DNA of 64,000 nt from Malania oleifera. Lineage: Eukaryota > Streptophyta > Magnoliopsida > Santalales > Ximeniaceae. A program made the translations under genes and the position numbers. The notes under the pieces are model-generated. The model had not been told where the DNA came from. It made no database searches and was given only the letters and a program-made list of their open reading frames with translations. Numbering within the stretch: the stretch's first letter is position 1; every line of letters begins with the position of its first letter. The stretch covers positions 4,134,001-4,198,000 of the forward strand of contig NC_080422.1 of NCBI RefSeq assembly GCF_029873635.1, in the 5' to 3' direction. Positions 35,072-48,020 of this stretch are shown here, piece after piece.

Positions 35072-35512
35072 TGTTATGAAATATAGGTGGATGTCCCCCA
35101 TGTTAACTATAAACCTACCCTATATATCTATACTAATTCATGTCTCATGTGAACCTGCCCCATATGTTTGTACTTATAAAGTGTATGTCACCCCATCTTC
35201 CACCCCTTTGATTTTTCCCCTAATAAATGCTTAGCTATCCATATTGCCTTATAAAAGGGCACCCTCCCCTTCTCATTTGGGACACATTTGATGCTTCCAT
35301 GTAAGTAGACATATAGTGAGGAGAAGAGAAGAGATAAAGTGAAGAAGGGATAAAAAAGAGATAGAGATATCTTGTACAAGACCGGTTTCATATCCTATTA
35401 TAATTCCTCTTGTGATAGAGAAGTTTTAATCTCATCCGCCCGTGGAGTAGGCATAGCCGAACCACGTAAAATTTCTATCTCGTCTCTATTTATTTTCTGC
35501 ATTTTTATAACA
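35072..35512 (+). repeat. Copia C 5' LTR
   Basis: 441 bp, TG...CA, with a GCCTTATAAAAGGG TATA region (about 35247-35260) and ATCCGCCCGTGGAGTAGGC. It is followed directly by CGTTATTAGCATGAGAC, the presumed primer-binding region, which is not the standard TGGTATCAGAGC. Confidence 0.88.
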
Positions 35513-35689
35513 CGTTATTAGCATGAGACTCTAACAAGTTGAAATATTTCTTTAATTCTTATTTAATTCACGAGACTCTAACCGACTAATATATTTCTAT
35601 ATACAACCTTAATGGATGGTTTTATTTTTGTTTATACCACCTTAATGGTCGGTTTTATTTCTATACCACTTATATATATCTTCACAAGA

Positions 35690-35915
35690 GATGATATAAT
35701 AGTCCTCCTGAAGATGCTATATATTTAAATATTCCGTATATATATCTCCTGAAGAGATAGTTCTCCTGAAGAGGTAATATATTTAAATTTCTTATTTACA
35801 TATTTAAATCTCCTAAAGAGATAGTCCTCTTAAAGAGATAATATATTTAAATTTCCCGTCTATATTTTTAATCTTACAAAGAGATGTTAAATTCGACCTC
35901 CTGAAGAGGTGAAAC
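35690..35915 (+). other. Leader mini-hairpin array of Copia C
   Basis: Short stems enclose a near-constant CTGAA or CTAAA loop: TATCTC-CTGAA-GAGATA (about 35752-35769), ATCTC-CTAAA-GAGAT (about 35808-35822) and ACCTC-CTGAA-GAGGT (35896-35910). Related degenerate copies lie between. More occur after the solo LTR: TACTC-CTAAA-GAGTA (about 38254-38268). Stem sequences change together with their partners. Confidence 0.6.
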
Positions 35916-35946
35916 ATTTATTCTCTGTAACGACCTGCTCCTTTTT

Positions 35947-36000
<54 letters not shown>

Positions 36001-36964
36001 AATAAATTATCATCGCATCATACATTCCAACTTAGCAGGTCACAATCCACCTGGGCCCCTAGGCACCAGGGATATAACAAAACATACAGCAGAAGCCTAC
36101 GCAGCAGAAAGTATAAAATCATATACATCTCATCATAATGTGCATAACACATACCAGAGTCACTACAATTACTATCTCACAATATATACATCTCAAAAAT
36201 GAAATCTAGGGACAATCCCCACAAAACCTAACTGTCCCTACCAAAAACTTACCCTTCCAAAGAGGGCAAACAACTGATCTAGATCAGCGGGGCTTTTCCC
36301 ACTCTCCTATCAGGGGCTCCTTAAAAATGTATAAGATTTAGGGGTGAGACACCTCTCAGTAAGGGAAATAAACTAATACTAGTGTGTGGCAACATGAGTA
36401 TTCTGTGTTCTACATATACCATACATAACATATTCAATACTGTTTATCAAATCTGTGAAAACATATGCATATCAAAACATGGCAGAACATACTGCATTTT
36501 CATAAACATTTCTCATCTCATATCATAATAATAATAACATAAAAACAATCCTGGTAGGTTAGCTGGTTGTTGTCATGTATTACCCCCACATGACTGGGTT
36601 GTGTGGCCCGAAGGCGGGACCTGACAATGGTTGGCCGACCACTGCCAAGTCAAACAGTAGTCTGTAGGTCCGATGGGTCTACCCAGACTGGTCCGTACAC
36701 CAGGGGCGATAACAGCACACTTCTTGAAAATAACCACATCGACCATCCAATCTCACACTACTCCGTACAGCGGCGTTAACACAGATATCATGATCATGAG
36801 GATCATGGACACATAGCAACGGTACCGTGCAAGTGCTAGCCTAAACCAAGCCAACCAGGTTCTGATATCATATACATATACTAAAATCATGATACATAAA
36901 TATCTCATATCATTTATTTTCACATCAATCATATCATTTCACATATATACGTGTATCATGAAAA

Positions 36965-37160
36965 TCATCAGCCCGTACGCCGGTATTACACATTTTAACA
37001 TAGCACGGGCCGTACGCCGGCAAATCACATAGCACAGCCCGTACGCTGGCAAATCACATAGCACAGCCCGTACGCCGGCAAATCTCATCCACATAGCACG
37101 ACCCATACGCCGGTAAATCACATATACATATAAAAATATCTCGGCCCGTACACCGGTTTT
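36965..37160. repeat. About 30-bp tandem repeat with GCCCGTACGCCGG core
   Basis: Six units, each with a variant of CAGCCCGTACGCCGGCAAAT plus an ATCACATAGCA spacer. On the transcribed strand each core can fold as CCG-GCGUA-CGG. Other Gypsy LTRs carry ACGGCCTTGCGCCG units at the equivalent position (26545-26650, 33770-33860, 41870-41970, 48975-49075, 50410-50540). Confidence 0.8.
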
Positions 37161-37447
37161 CCATCATAGAAATCCATATCGTCCCCATTCCAAAAAAAAC
37201 AGTATTTCACAACATTTTTATACTCATGCCACACTAAACAAATTTTCTACGTATTCAACATATCATCATTTAAACAGTATTTTTCAAATATAAATCATAT
37301 ATATAAATATATTTATTTTTCCTGAAACCAGATGCTACATATATATACATGCATTTTCTCAAAACAAAACTAGCTTAGTTTATCCCCTTACCTGATTCCT
37401 GAAAAGCCCCTAAGAAAATCTTCCCCGTACCCACAAGGTTCTCAACT

Positions 37448-37720
37448 CAATACCCTGAAAATGAAAACTCGCAGAATTAAAGTTTAGTATTTTCGTACGT
37501 ACAACATTTTCTATAACTACCACTAAGTCAAATTCGACTTAAAAAGTCTTACCTCAACTTAGGGATGATTCCCAACGTTCCCAATCAACACCCTGGAACT
37601 GAAAATTTCTAGTATTAAAGTTCAGTATTTTTACGCGTATATCACTTTCTTCAACTGCCAAAAATCCAAATATTGAATATAAAGCCTTACCTTGGATTTG
37701 GGATGAAATCCAACTTCGTT
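37448..37720. repeat. Tandem duplication of about 135 bp inside the solo LTR
   Basis: Blocks from 37448 (CAATACCCTGAAAATGAAAA) and 37586 (CAACACCCTGGAACTGAAAA) are diverged copies. Both run through AATTAAAGTT/ATTAAAGTTC, TAGTATTTT/CAGTATTTTTACG and AGTCTTACCT/AGCCTTACCT. Confidence 0.7.
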
Positions 37721-37844
37721 TCCCTAACGATCCACTCCGGCAGACTTGTAGAGAACTTCGCCAGGAGCATCGTGGTGGCTTCGGTTTGTCGATCCGGCGT
37801 AAAACTAGCCCGAAATCGAAGAGAGAGAGAGTCGTAGGAGAGAG

Positions 37845-37883
<39 letters not shown>

Positions 37884-37910
37884 CTCAAAGCTTCTTAAAG
37901 AAGCTTGTGT

Positions 37911-37916
<6 letters not shown>

Positions 37917-37950
<34 letters not shown>

Positions 37951-37996
37951 GTAAACATTTATTAAAGTGTATCTTCTTGAAGAAGCTTTTATACTT

Positions 37997-38070
<74 letters not shown>
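37917..38070. repeat. AT-rich microsatellite cluster with (TA)n(CA)n(TA)n
   Basis: (AT)n at about 37917-37945 is followed by TA/CA/TA runs at about 37998-38070, near the right end of the solo LTR. Confidence 0.85.
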
Positions 38071-38071
<1 letters not shown>

Positions 38072-38415
38072 TTGTTCCTTATCATACTATTCATTTTACT
38101 TGTTAATTTAATTAATTAATTTTATTTTATTATTTTATTATTATTATATATTTTTTTTTTCCCGGTTACTACATTCTCCATATGAAATAGTATATTTAAC
38201 CTCCGAAAGAAGTGTTAAATTATTACTCAATTTAATATTGTAAATTGGAATCATACTCCTAAAGAGTACAAATTGAGAAAAATAAAATAATGTTCCTGAA
38301 GAAACATATTTAAGTACCCCATAAGTGTGGAAATGATATTATATTATTATCTCAATTTTATTTTAATTTTTACATGTTGATTTCTAAGTTATTTTATTAT
38401 TGTTAATTTATTCAG

Positions 38416-39430
38416 ATGTCAAGCTTAAGTAAAGTTGAATTTGTTCCCCTTGATATCAAAGGTAACAATTATTTATCATGAATTCTTGATGTTGGTATTC
38501 ATCTAAATGCAATGAACTTGGGAAATATTATTTTAGATGGAAATACCGCATCCCTGCAGGATCGCGCAAAAGTTATGATCTTCCTCTGTCATCATTTAGA
38601 TGAAGAATTAAAGACTCAATACCTCACTATTAAAGACTCATTTATCCTATGGAAAAATTTAAAGGATAGATTTGACCACCAAAAAGCTGTGATTTTACCA
38701 AAAACTTGATATGAATTGTTGCACATGAGGTTGCAAGATTTTAAAACAGTCGGTTAAAATATAACTTAGCCCTACATAAGATTAGCTTGAAGCTAAAATT
38801 ATGTGGTGAAAATATTACTGATGAAGACATGCTAGAAAAAACTTTTTCTACTTTCCATCTTGCTAATGTGCTCCTATAGCAGCAATATAAGAAGAGGAAA
38901 TTTGCTTAATTTTCTCAACTTATATAATGTTTTCTTGTTGCTGAGCAAAATAATGAGCTTTTGATGAAAAATGAACAAACTTATCCAACTGGTTCGACCC
39001 CATTCCCTAAAGTGAATATGAATACATCTCGTGGTCGAGGACGAGATCGCAGGCATGGTCGTGGGCATAGTCGTGGTCAAAATAATCACTGACATTAACA
39101 TGAGGCCACAATCCCCCAGAAGATAGATAACCCCCCAGAAGAGGGATGACCCCTAGAAGCAGGTAAAAGATCAAAATCAACAACCCAGACAACATGAAAT
39201 TGAATGTTACAAATATGAAGGAAAAGGTCATTGGTCGCGTACTTGTCTTACGTCTAGGAACTTGGTAGATCTATACCAAGCATCTATTAAAGAAAAGGAA
39301 AAGACTAAAGAGGTTGAAACAAATTTTGCTAATAATGTTGTTCCAATAGATGTTGGACCATATAATTCTATTTATCTTGACGTTGCTGATTTCCTTATAA
39401 ATTCAAATGAAAATAATGATGTAATATTTT
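38416..39430 (+). pseudogene. Copia C gag
   Basis: It starts MSSLSKVEFVPLDIKG at 38416. An early stop follows, then an open stretch (38512-38709) with DRAKVMIFLCHHLDEELK and LWKNLKDRFDHQK, a UBN2-type gag. The knuckle near 39199-39240 reads CYKYEGKGHWSRTC, with the second Cys changed to Tyr. Several stops occur. Confidence 0.8.
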
Positions 39431-39516
39431 AGGATATAGTGTAAGTAATATTGTATTTCGATAAATTGCTACTATTATCAACGATAGTAATTAATTTTTA
39501 AAATATTTGTTATAGT

Positions 39517-40451
39517 GTGAATTGTCTTAAAGCTTTGATTGATTCTAAGATGACTTTGGAAGAAGTTTGTTTAGCTGACAGTGCTACAACACACACAATT
39601 TTTCGAGATAGGAAATATTTCCATTACTTGAATATATATTCAACAAATGTTAATACAATATCTGATTCTACAAATTGGATTGAAGGCTCCATAAAAGCTA
39701 ATATAAAGTTACCTAATGGTACTTTATTATAAATTGATGAAACTTTATATTCTAGCAGATTCAGAAGAAATCTATTAAGCTTTAAAGATTTAAGAATTAA
39801 TGGATACCACATTGAAAATACAAATGAAGGCAGTAAAGAATTCCTTTATATTACTTCTATTGTTTCTGGGAAGAAACAAATTTTAAAAAAGCTGACAACT
39901 TTATCTTATGGATTGTATTATACAAAAATTAAAGCAGTTGAATCATATAATGTCTTGCACCAGAAGTGTTATTTACACTTTGATATGATCATCTTGGACA
40001 TCCTGGAGATGTAATGATGTGAAGAATCATTGAGAATTCACATGGTCATCCACTAAAGAACCTGAAGATTCTTTTATCAAATGATTTCATGTGTACTGTT
40101 TGTTCTCAAAGGAAATTAATTGTCCAACCATATGTTTCAAAAGTAAGTCTTGAATCACTCGGTTTCTTACAAAAAATTCATGGTAATATATGTGGACCAA
40201 TACATCCACCATCTGAACCATTTAGATATTTTATGATCCTAATTGATGCATCTATTAGATGGTCATATGTTTCTCTTATTTCTACTCGTAATATTACATT
40301 TTCTAGACTTCTTTCTTAATTGATTAGATTACGAGCTTATTTTCTCGATTATCCAATTAAATCAATTTGTTTGGACAATGCTGGTGAATTTACATCCCAA
40401 ACTTTTGATAACTATTGCATGTCACTTGGAACAGATGTTGAACACCCCATT
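39517..40451 (+). pseudogene. Copia C protease and first part of integrase
   Basis: Protease motif LADSATTHTI (about 39574-39603), then GAG-pre-integrase sequence with stops. Next comes the integrase N-terminal CTVCSQRK motif and core start GPIHPPSEPFRYFMILIDASIRWSYV. The core continues to LDNAGEFTSQTFDNYC (about 40369-40420). The frame stops at DVEHPI where the Gypsy LTR is inserted. Confidence 0.82.
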
Positions 40452-40929
40452 TGTAACGACTTGCTAATCTAATCATATAATAAAACATATTTAATAATAA
40501 GGTCAACCCGAACCTGAGGGTAACGGGGACTCATCTAACATTTACAGCGGAAACCTAAGCAGTAGTAAATGTAAATCACATTCTCATAACCACAAATATA
40601 TAATACCAGAGTTAACTATAATCCAAAACACCGTGTTTATATACAATCTCCCAAAAATACAAAAATAACTCTAGGATCCCACATCAAAATCTCCTGATCC
40701 TAGTTCAAACTTACCCTTCTAATAGGGTAGTACCACACTATCTCAACGGCGGCCTCGATCCGTCGGTCTTTCTAGGTTTCCTGAAAATTATTTAAGTTCA
40801 GGAGTGAGACACTTTTCAGTAAGGAAAAATAAACTAAATACAGCTGTGTGGCAATATGAATATTTGATACAATTATACATATACAGTACATTTCATATAC
40901 CTGAAAACATTCATCATATCATACTGAAT

Positions 40930-42066
40930 TATAACGACATGCTTATCTTAATATATAATTAAACATAATAAATAAAGTAGTCAACCCGAACCCGTGGGTA
41001 GCGGGGATACTTGTCATACACAGCGGAACCTAGGCAGCAGTAAATGTAAATCACATTCATCAAACCACAAATTACATAATTCCAGAGTCTACAATATTCC
41101 CAAAGATACTGTGTTTATACACAATCTTCAAAACATCAAAATAAACCTAGGATCTTACAACAAAAATCTCCTGATCCCAGATTAGAACTTACCCTTCTAG
41201 CAGGAAAGCTCAATTCACTCAGCGGTGGCCCTGACCCGTCAGTCTCTCCGGGTTTCCTTAAATAATTTAAACTTAGGGTGAGACACCTCTCAGTAAGGGT
41301 AGATAAATTAAAATCAGTTGTGTGACAACATTAATATTTAATGTTGTAATACATATATCGTACATTTCACATACCATAAAACATATATCGTAATATGGTT
41401 AGATAAACATATAATTTCATATTTCCAAGTAGTCATACTAATCATGTATTATTTGATATGATCTATAATACTGAAAACTGCACAGGATGTATAACTAGTT
41501 GATGTCATGTATTACCCCCAATAACGGATTGTGCAACCCGAAGGCAGGACCCGATAATGGCTGGCCGACCACTGTCGAGTAAAAAATGACTGTAAGTACG
41601 ATGAGCCCGTCACACCTTAGTTCGGACTGCCAAGTGAACGTCTACAATTCTACACTGAAAGCCACATCGACTATCCATCACCCACTCTCTCGTGGGGTGG
41701 TTAGCACCAATCTGATCATAGATATCTGATCTATAAGCTACAGTACCGTGCTCCTGAAACTGTACTAAACTAACATCCGGATTCTGATAACATATAGTAT
41801 ATAAACATACACTGTTTATCGTAAATCAAATAATAGCATTTTTTGAATCCTACATTAACATAATAATTATGGTCTCGCACCGAAAATAAGAATAAATGCG
41901 GTCTTGCGCTGAATAACATGAGTAATTGCGGCCTTGCGCCGATCATCAATTACGGCCTTGTGTCGAACATATCATATATTCTGAAATCATAATTTACTGT
42001 GTTTATTATGTTATTCCTGAAAATATTTGTCAACATACTTTATCTTGTAAATCTAACTTAACATGG

Positions 42067-42116
<50 letters not shown>

Positions 42117-42622
42117 ATTTCCATGCCACATGAATTGAATGAAACCATATATTCCTTTCTGAAAACACATTTCCTGTACAATTGCAGTATTTTCCCAAAC
42201 TTACATTTTCTTAATTATACTCATATATAATCATATGCTTTCTGAAAATTATTCTACTATTAAATAATAGTAATTTCAATGAAAAATAACTATTTTAATT
42301 TATCCCCTTACCTGACAATTGAAAAGTCCCTCTATAATACTGGTCACACCTGTAGGAAACCCTGAGCAATACCCTGAAAATGATAACTTTCAAAACTAAA
42401 TTTCAGTATTTATTCGAGTACATCATTTATTTCAACTATGTAAAGACCAAATTTTGAATAAAAAGTCTTACCTTAACTCAGGGATGAATTTCAACTTGCT
42501 TCCACCAACGATCCACTCTAGCAGATTTGGAAAGAACTTCCTTAGGAGCGTCGTGGTGGCCTCAGATTGTCGATCCAACGAATGATGGAGCCGAAATCGA
42601 AGAGAGAGGAGAGAGAAATCGT

Positions 42623-42666
<44 letters not shown>

Positions 42667-43053
42667 CTGATTTTCTGTGTTAAAAATGTTTTTGCTATTT
42701 ATAGGGATGGATTCATCGATAAGGCATGTCACCTTGTCGACGAGTCCTATAGAAAGTTCGTCGACGAACCTGCACCCTCGTCAACGAATTTCAGACTTCC
42801 AAAAATCCTCTCTCGATATCTTCTCATCGACGAAACTTGTCTTCGACGACGAGGCCCTCTTGTACCTTCGTCGACGAATCTCATGTGTTCGTCAACAAGG
42901 ACCTGATAAATTTCCTTGGTCATTGCTTCCCAAAGTGAAACATCGTCGACGAACGTAAAGCGTTTGTCGACAAAGTTAGCTGCCTCCTTCTATACTGTTT
43001 CCATTTCCTTCCCTCTTTATTATTTAAATACCATTATTTTTCGAGTCATTACA
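40930..43053 (-). repeat. Gypsy 2 3' LTR
   Basis: 2124 bp, TATAACGACATGC to GAGTCATTACA. A (TA)n tract lies at 42068-42112 and a (GA)n tract near 42627-42662. TATA on the minus strand is CTATAAATAGC, the complement of GCTATTTATAG near 42697. The minus-strand polypurine tract GAGGAGAGAA follows at 43054. Confidence 0.9.
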
Positions 43054-43319
43054 TTCTCTCCTCGTTATAAAATTTCGTCCTCTAAATTTACTATTCATAT
43101 AATTCATCATCCCTTAAAAACAAAATGGTATACTTATTATATTACTTACCCTCACTTATGACGGAGGAATACCGTGGTTACATTCCAAGTCCTGAGTGAT
43201 TATATAAACCAAAAGAAAATTCCTCCAAAACTAAAATACCACTTACTAACTAAAGCATTACATGTACCTACAAAAGAAATACTACATATTTAATTACATT
43301 TTTCAATTACATCTGAACT

Positions 43320-46300
43320 TCTTGGAACAATTGTGGGTACTTCTGTCTGATCTGTTCCTCAAGCTCCTAAGAAGCCTCTTCTATTGCATGATTCCTCCAT
43401 AGAACCTTTACTGGAGGAATCTTTTTATTACGTAAATCCTGTTCTCTTCTGTCCAGAATTTGCACTGGTACCTCCTCACAGACTAGCAAATCACTGAGCT
43501 CTAACTCACCATAACTGATAATATGAGAAGGGTTTGGGACGTATTTCCTCAACATAGATAGGTGGAATACGTCGTGCATCCTGGATAGTGTAGGTGGCAA
43601 AGCTAGCCTATAGGCCACCAGCCCCACTTTTTCTAAAAGCTCAAACGAACTGATAAACCTTGGGTTAAGTTTACCTTTCCTACCAAACCTCATAGCCCCT
43701 TTTAACGGAGTTATCTTCAAAAATACATGATCACCCACATCGAACTCCAAATTCCTGCAGCGATTGTCGGCATAACTCTTCTGTCAGCTCTGAGCTGCAC
43801 TAATTCTATCCTTGATGAGCTGAACATTATCGTACGCCTTCTGTACTAGCTCTGGTGCCACAACTCGCCACCCATCTTGTCCCAATACAAAGAAGATTGA
43901 CATCTCCTACCATACAGTGCTTTAAACGGTGCCATACCAATGCTGGTCTGAAAACTGTTATTATACGTGAATTCCACTAACGACATGAACTGAGTTCAAC
44001 TACCCCAAAAATCTAATACACATGCTCGGAGCATATCTTCTAGTATCTGTATCATCCTCTCAGTCTGTCCATCTGATTGAGGATGGAATGTCGTGCTAAA
44101 TGATACTTGAGACCCTAGAGCTTTCGCAAGTTTCTTTAGAATCGTGATGTGAAACATGATTCTTGATCTGACACAATAGATACGGGCACTTCATGAGAAT
44201 GAACTATCTCCCGGACGTAAATCTCCACTAAACGATTTAGGGAATAGTTGATCTTGATAGGGAGGAAATTGGTGGTCTTAGTCAACCGGTCTACTATCAC
44301 CCAAATCGCATTCTGACCATGCGATGACGATGGCAACCCTGAAACGAAGTCCATGGATATATGATCCCACTTCCACTATGGGATAAATAACGGCTACAAC
44401 TGACCCGCTGGCATCTGATGCTCAACTTTTACTTGCTGGCATGTCAAGCACTGGGTTACATAATCAGCAATCTCTCTCCTCATACCACTCCACCAATAAA
44501 ACTCTCGCAGATCCCTGTACATTTCGTACTGCCCGGATGAACCGTATACAAAGATCTGTGAGCCTCATCCAAAATAGTCTTCCTAATGTCAGTATTGGTA
44601 GGAATGCATAATCTGGAAAGGAACCGCAAAGCTCCGTCGTCTGCAATACTGAATTCCTATCCCTGACCACTCTGCACTCTATCCATCACCTCTACTAATT
44701 CTAGGTCTTCCTTCTAGGCAGCTTTAATTCTTTCCTGCAGAGTAGGCTGTACCACTAGGCTGGCGATACATATTGGAGGATTATTCTCAATCAATTCAAT
44801 GTCGAGTCTCTCTAAATCCATCATGATCGGACGTTGGATCTCTATAGCTGTCAACTCTGATTCCTCTGACTTCCTGCTCAATACATCAGCTACCGTTTGC
44901 TTTCCCTAGGTGGTAACTGATAGTACAGTCAAAATCCTTAGTCAACTCTAACCACCTTCTCTGCCTCATATTCAATTCCTTCTAGGTAAAGAAATACTTT
45001 AAGCTCTTGTGACCAAAGAAAATCTCACACTGCTCGCCGTACAGGTAATGCCTCCAAATTTTCAATGTGTATACCACTGCAGCCAATTCAAGATCATGGG
45101 TAGGGTAGTTCTTTTCGTATTCTTTCAACTGTCTAAATGTATACGCCACTACCCTGCCATGTTGCATCAATACACATTCAAGTCCCTTCAAGGAAACATC
45201 ACTGTAGATAGTATAACCCTCACCCCCATACGGGATGGTCAGTACTGGTGCTGTGACTAGCCTATACTTCAATTCTTGAAAACTCTGCTCACAGCTGTCG
45301 TCCCATTCAAATCTGGCATTTTTCCTAGTCAGTCATGTTAGAGGCTCTGACAAAGCTGAGAATCCCTTGACTAAACGATGGTAATATTCGGCTAACCCCA
45401 AGAAACTCTTGATCTTCTATACGTTCATCGGTCTAGCCCAATTTACTACCTCCTTGATTTTACTAGGATCCATAGAAATTCAATTTTCTAAGATAACATA
45501 CCCCAAAAACACAACTTTCTTGAGTTAGAAGTCACATTTATTGAACTTTGCATACAACTTCTTCTCCTTAAGCATCTGCAAAACCTGCCTCAAATGTATC
45601 TTGTGCTCCTCATAGCTCCTCAAATAGACCAGTACATCATCAATAAAAACAACCACAAACTGATCTAAATATGGATGAAAGATCCTATTCATCAAATCCA
45701 TAAATATCGCAGGAGCATTCATCAGACCAAATGGCATAACAAGGAGCTCGTAATGCTCATACCTAGTCCTGAAAGCTGTCTTTGATACATCTTCTGCTCT
45801 TACCTTTACTTGATGGTAGCCTGACCCGAGGTCGATCTTAGAATATACTCGTGTACCCTGGAGCTGGTAAAACAAATCATCTATATGGGGTAAAAGATAC
45901 TTGTTCTTGATGGTCACTTTATTAATCTCCCTGTAATCTATGCAAATCCTCATAGACCCATCCTTCTTCTTCACGAATAGAACTAAAGCTCCCCACGGAG
46001 ATACACTAGGTCATATGAAGCCCTTATCAAGAAAATCCTGCAACTGATCTTTTAGTTCTGCCAACTATGCTAGCACCATTCGGTACGGTGCTGTAGAGAT
46101 TGGTGCTATACCTGGAAGTAGATCAATGAGAAAATCTACCTCACGATCAGGTGGCAAACCCGGTAATTCATTTGGAAACACATCGGTAAACTCATTTACT
46201 GTCAGCGTACTGGTGAGCTTCATTTCATTTCTTGTTGTTTCCTTCACGAAGGCCATGAATCCCTGACAACCACTTAAGAGCAGTCTCCTTGCCTGAACAG

Positions 46301-46757
46301 TTGAAACCATCTGAGGTAGAGATTGAACTCGTGACCCTGTAAATTTGAATTCTGGTCTTCCTAGCAGTCTAAAGATTACTTCTCTCACATGACAGCCTAT
46401 ACTAGAAAAATTAGCTGCTAGCCAATCCATGCCGAAAATTATATCAAACCTATATATGTCTAGCACTACCAAATCAGCAAATAGAATTCTCCCCTGAACA
46501 TCAACTGGACAACCACGAAGCACCCTACTACATCTCACTGCTGACCTGGTTGGTGTAGCTACTAATAATTCAACATCTAGTGTTTGTGTTTTAACACCAC
46601 ATAATTTAACACACCCCATAGATACAAATGAGTGTGTGGCCCCTGAGTCAAAGAGTGCAATAACTTTAAATGAAAACATATTAATCGTACCTGTCACCAC
46701 GTCACCGGCTGCCTCAACATCACCAGGTGTTAGAGCAAAAACCCTGGCTGGGGCCAT
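43320..46757 (-). pseudogene. Gypsy 2 pol: protease, RT, RNase H, integrase, chromodomain-like tail
   Basis: The protease (46757-46065) is an unbroken frame with ALFDSGATHSFVS (DSG codons 46641-46649) and the linker NEFTDVFPNELPGLPPDREV. RT (45974-45525) is also unbroken: [36 protein letters not shown] at about 45630-45647. RNase H (45272-44982) reads [13 protein letters not shown] where family members have [11 protein letters not shown], so a catalytic Asp is lost. Integrase (44670-43880) keeps [16 protein letters not shown] and VSDQESCF but is frameshifted. The tail (43750-43367) has DRREQDLRNKKIPPVKVLW, ending at EEAS with a stop in place of Trp. Confidence 0.88.
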
Positions 46758-46759
46758 AT

Positions 46760-47719
46760 TCCACTGCTGGCCTCCACGTGACGCCTAGTAGCCTCCTTGA
46801 GCAGGTCTAGAAGTAGGAGCAGCACCTTTATGAGCTTGATAGTCCTTCATCATATGTCCTAACTCCCCACACCGGTAGTAGACACCTTACCCGGCATAAC
46901 ACTCCCCTAGGTGTCTCTTCTCACAAGACGGGCAAGCTGGAGATGACTGTACACCTTGAAAACCGCGATTCCTGGTCTCCTGCCTCTGATAACTGTAGTA
47001 ACCACCTCTCTTCCACGAACCACAGCCGACTCCCTACTAGGAGCCAGAAGGTGCATATCTCTTCTTCTGTCTCTACTCCTGTAACTTCAATATTGACACC
47101 TGCTTATGCATTTCTCTCCTCAGATCTCTCTCCAACTATCGTACCTTCTTTGCTTCATCTGGTATGATGTACGGGGCGAAGCAAGATAATTCGATGAACC
47201 TCGCCGCGTACTGTTGTACGGTCTGTTGTCCCTGCTTCAAGTTTAGGAACTCCTTAATCTTCGCTGCCCTCGACAAGGCTGGAAAATACCTATCGAAGAA
47301 TGTCTCCTTAAACCGCTCCCATGTCATCTCCATAGGTACTGTCCTCTTCTGCTCTAAAAGTTTCATCGCCGACCACCATCTCTCGGCCTCCCCAGTCAGT
47401 CTGTTGGTAACAAATAGCACCCTCTGCTCCTCTGAACACTGCAGCACTGTATATTTTCTCGATCTCCTGCACTCAGTTTTCAATGACTGCAGGATTTGTT
47501 CCCTATGAGAAAGTCGAAGGATTCATTTGAATGAATTTCTCGATCGAGTTACCGTGGCCTGCCAATGGACCCCCCCTGTTCCCTCGAGCTCTTGGAAATT
47601 TTGGCCATAACTTGCTGTGCCACGCTGCGTAAGACTGCATCCGAATCACCACCCGCAGCGCCTGAGGATCTAGCACCCTCATTCCCACTGGCGTGGGCAC
47701 TACTACCACCAGGGTCCAT
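46760..47719 (-). pseudogene. Gypsy 2 gag
   Basis: It starts MDPGGSSAHASGNEG at 47719. The Retrotrans_gag core (47483-47136) is open: LTGEAERWWSAMKLLEQ, TWERFKETFFDRYFPAL, LNLKQGQQTVQQYAARFIEL. Frame changes separate it from the start and from the zinc-knuckle region near 46850-46920. Confidence 0.85.
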
Positions 47720-48020
47720 CCTGAAAAGCAAATAACTTAACTCAGAACCCCTTCACTATACATATCACCCAACCAATATAGTATTTATTCCTAATTAATT
47801 CATCTCTCCTGATCTTAATTCAAGATTCAAGCCTGCAACCTAGATACCCAACCCGACGATAGTTTACCATGACTTTCTTGAAATCGTCACGCTAGGAAAA
47901 TCACATAAACCACCACGGAAGTCTTGCATCTAGACTACAAAATTAGACCTCAAATCTCCTTATCCTGTACTCTGATATTATTACTGCTGCATTCTAGAGT
48001 CTACAGAACCTAGTATCCTA

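Larger units (their letters stand above)
35926..38173 (-). mobile_element. Solo Ty3/Gypsy LTR, TSD TTCTC
   Basis: TGTAACGACCTGC (35926) to CGGTTACTACA (38173), 2248 bp. It is flanked by exact TTCTC (35921-35925, 38174-38178). It carries the family blocks: GGGTTGTG...CCCGAAGGCGGGACC (36597-36621), GTACGCCGG tandem repeats, AACGATCCACTCC and (GA)n (37850-37878). No internal Gypsy sequence remains, so it is a solo LTR left by LTR-LTR recombination. It sits in the Copia C leader. Confidence 0.92.

Noticed and set aside
35188..35391. 67-codon minus-strand frame in the Copia C 5' LTR
   Set aside because: It is antisense to the LTR, has no counterpart of similar length in the 3' LTR, and no recognisable domain.
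36939..37121. 60-codon minus-strand frame with repeated Arg-Arg-Tyr-Gly units
   Set aside because: A translation of the 30-bp LTR minisatellite, without start context or homology.
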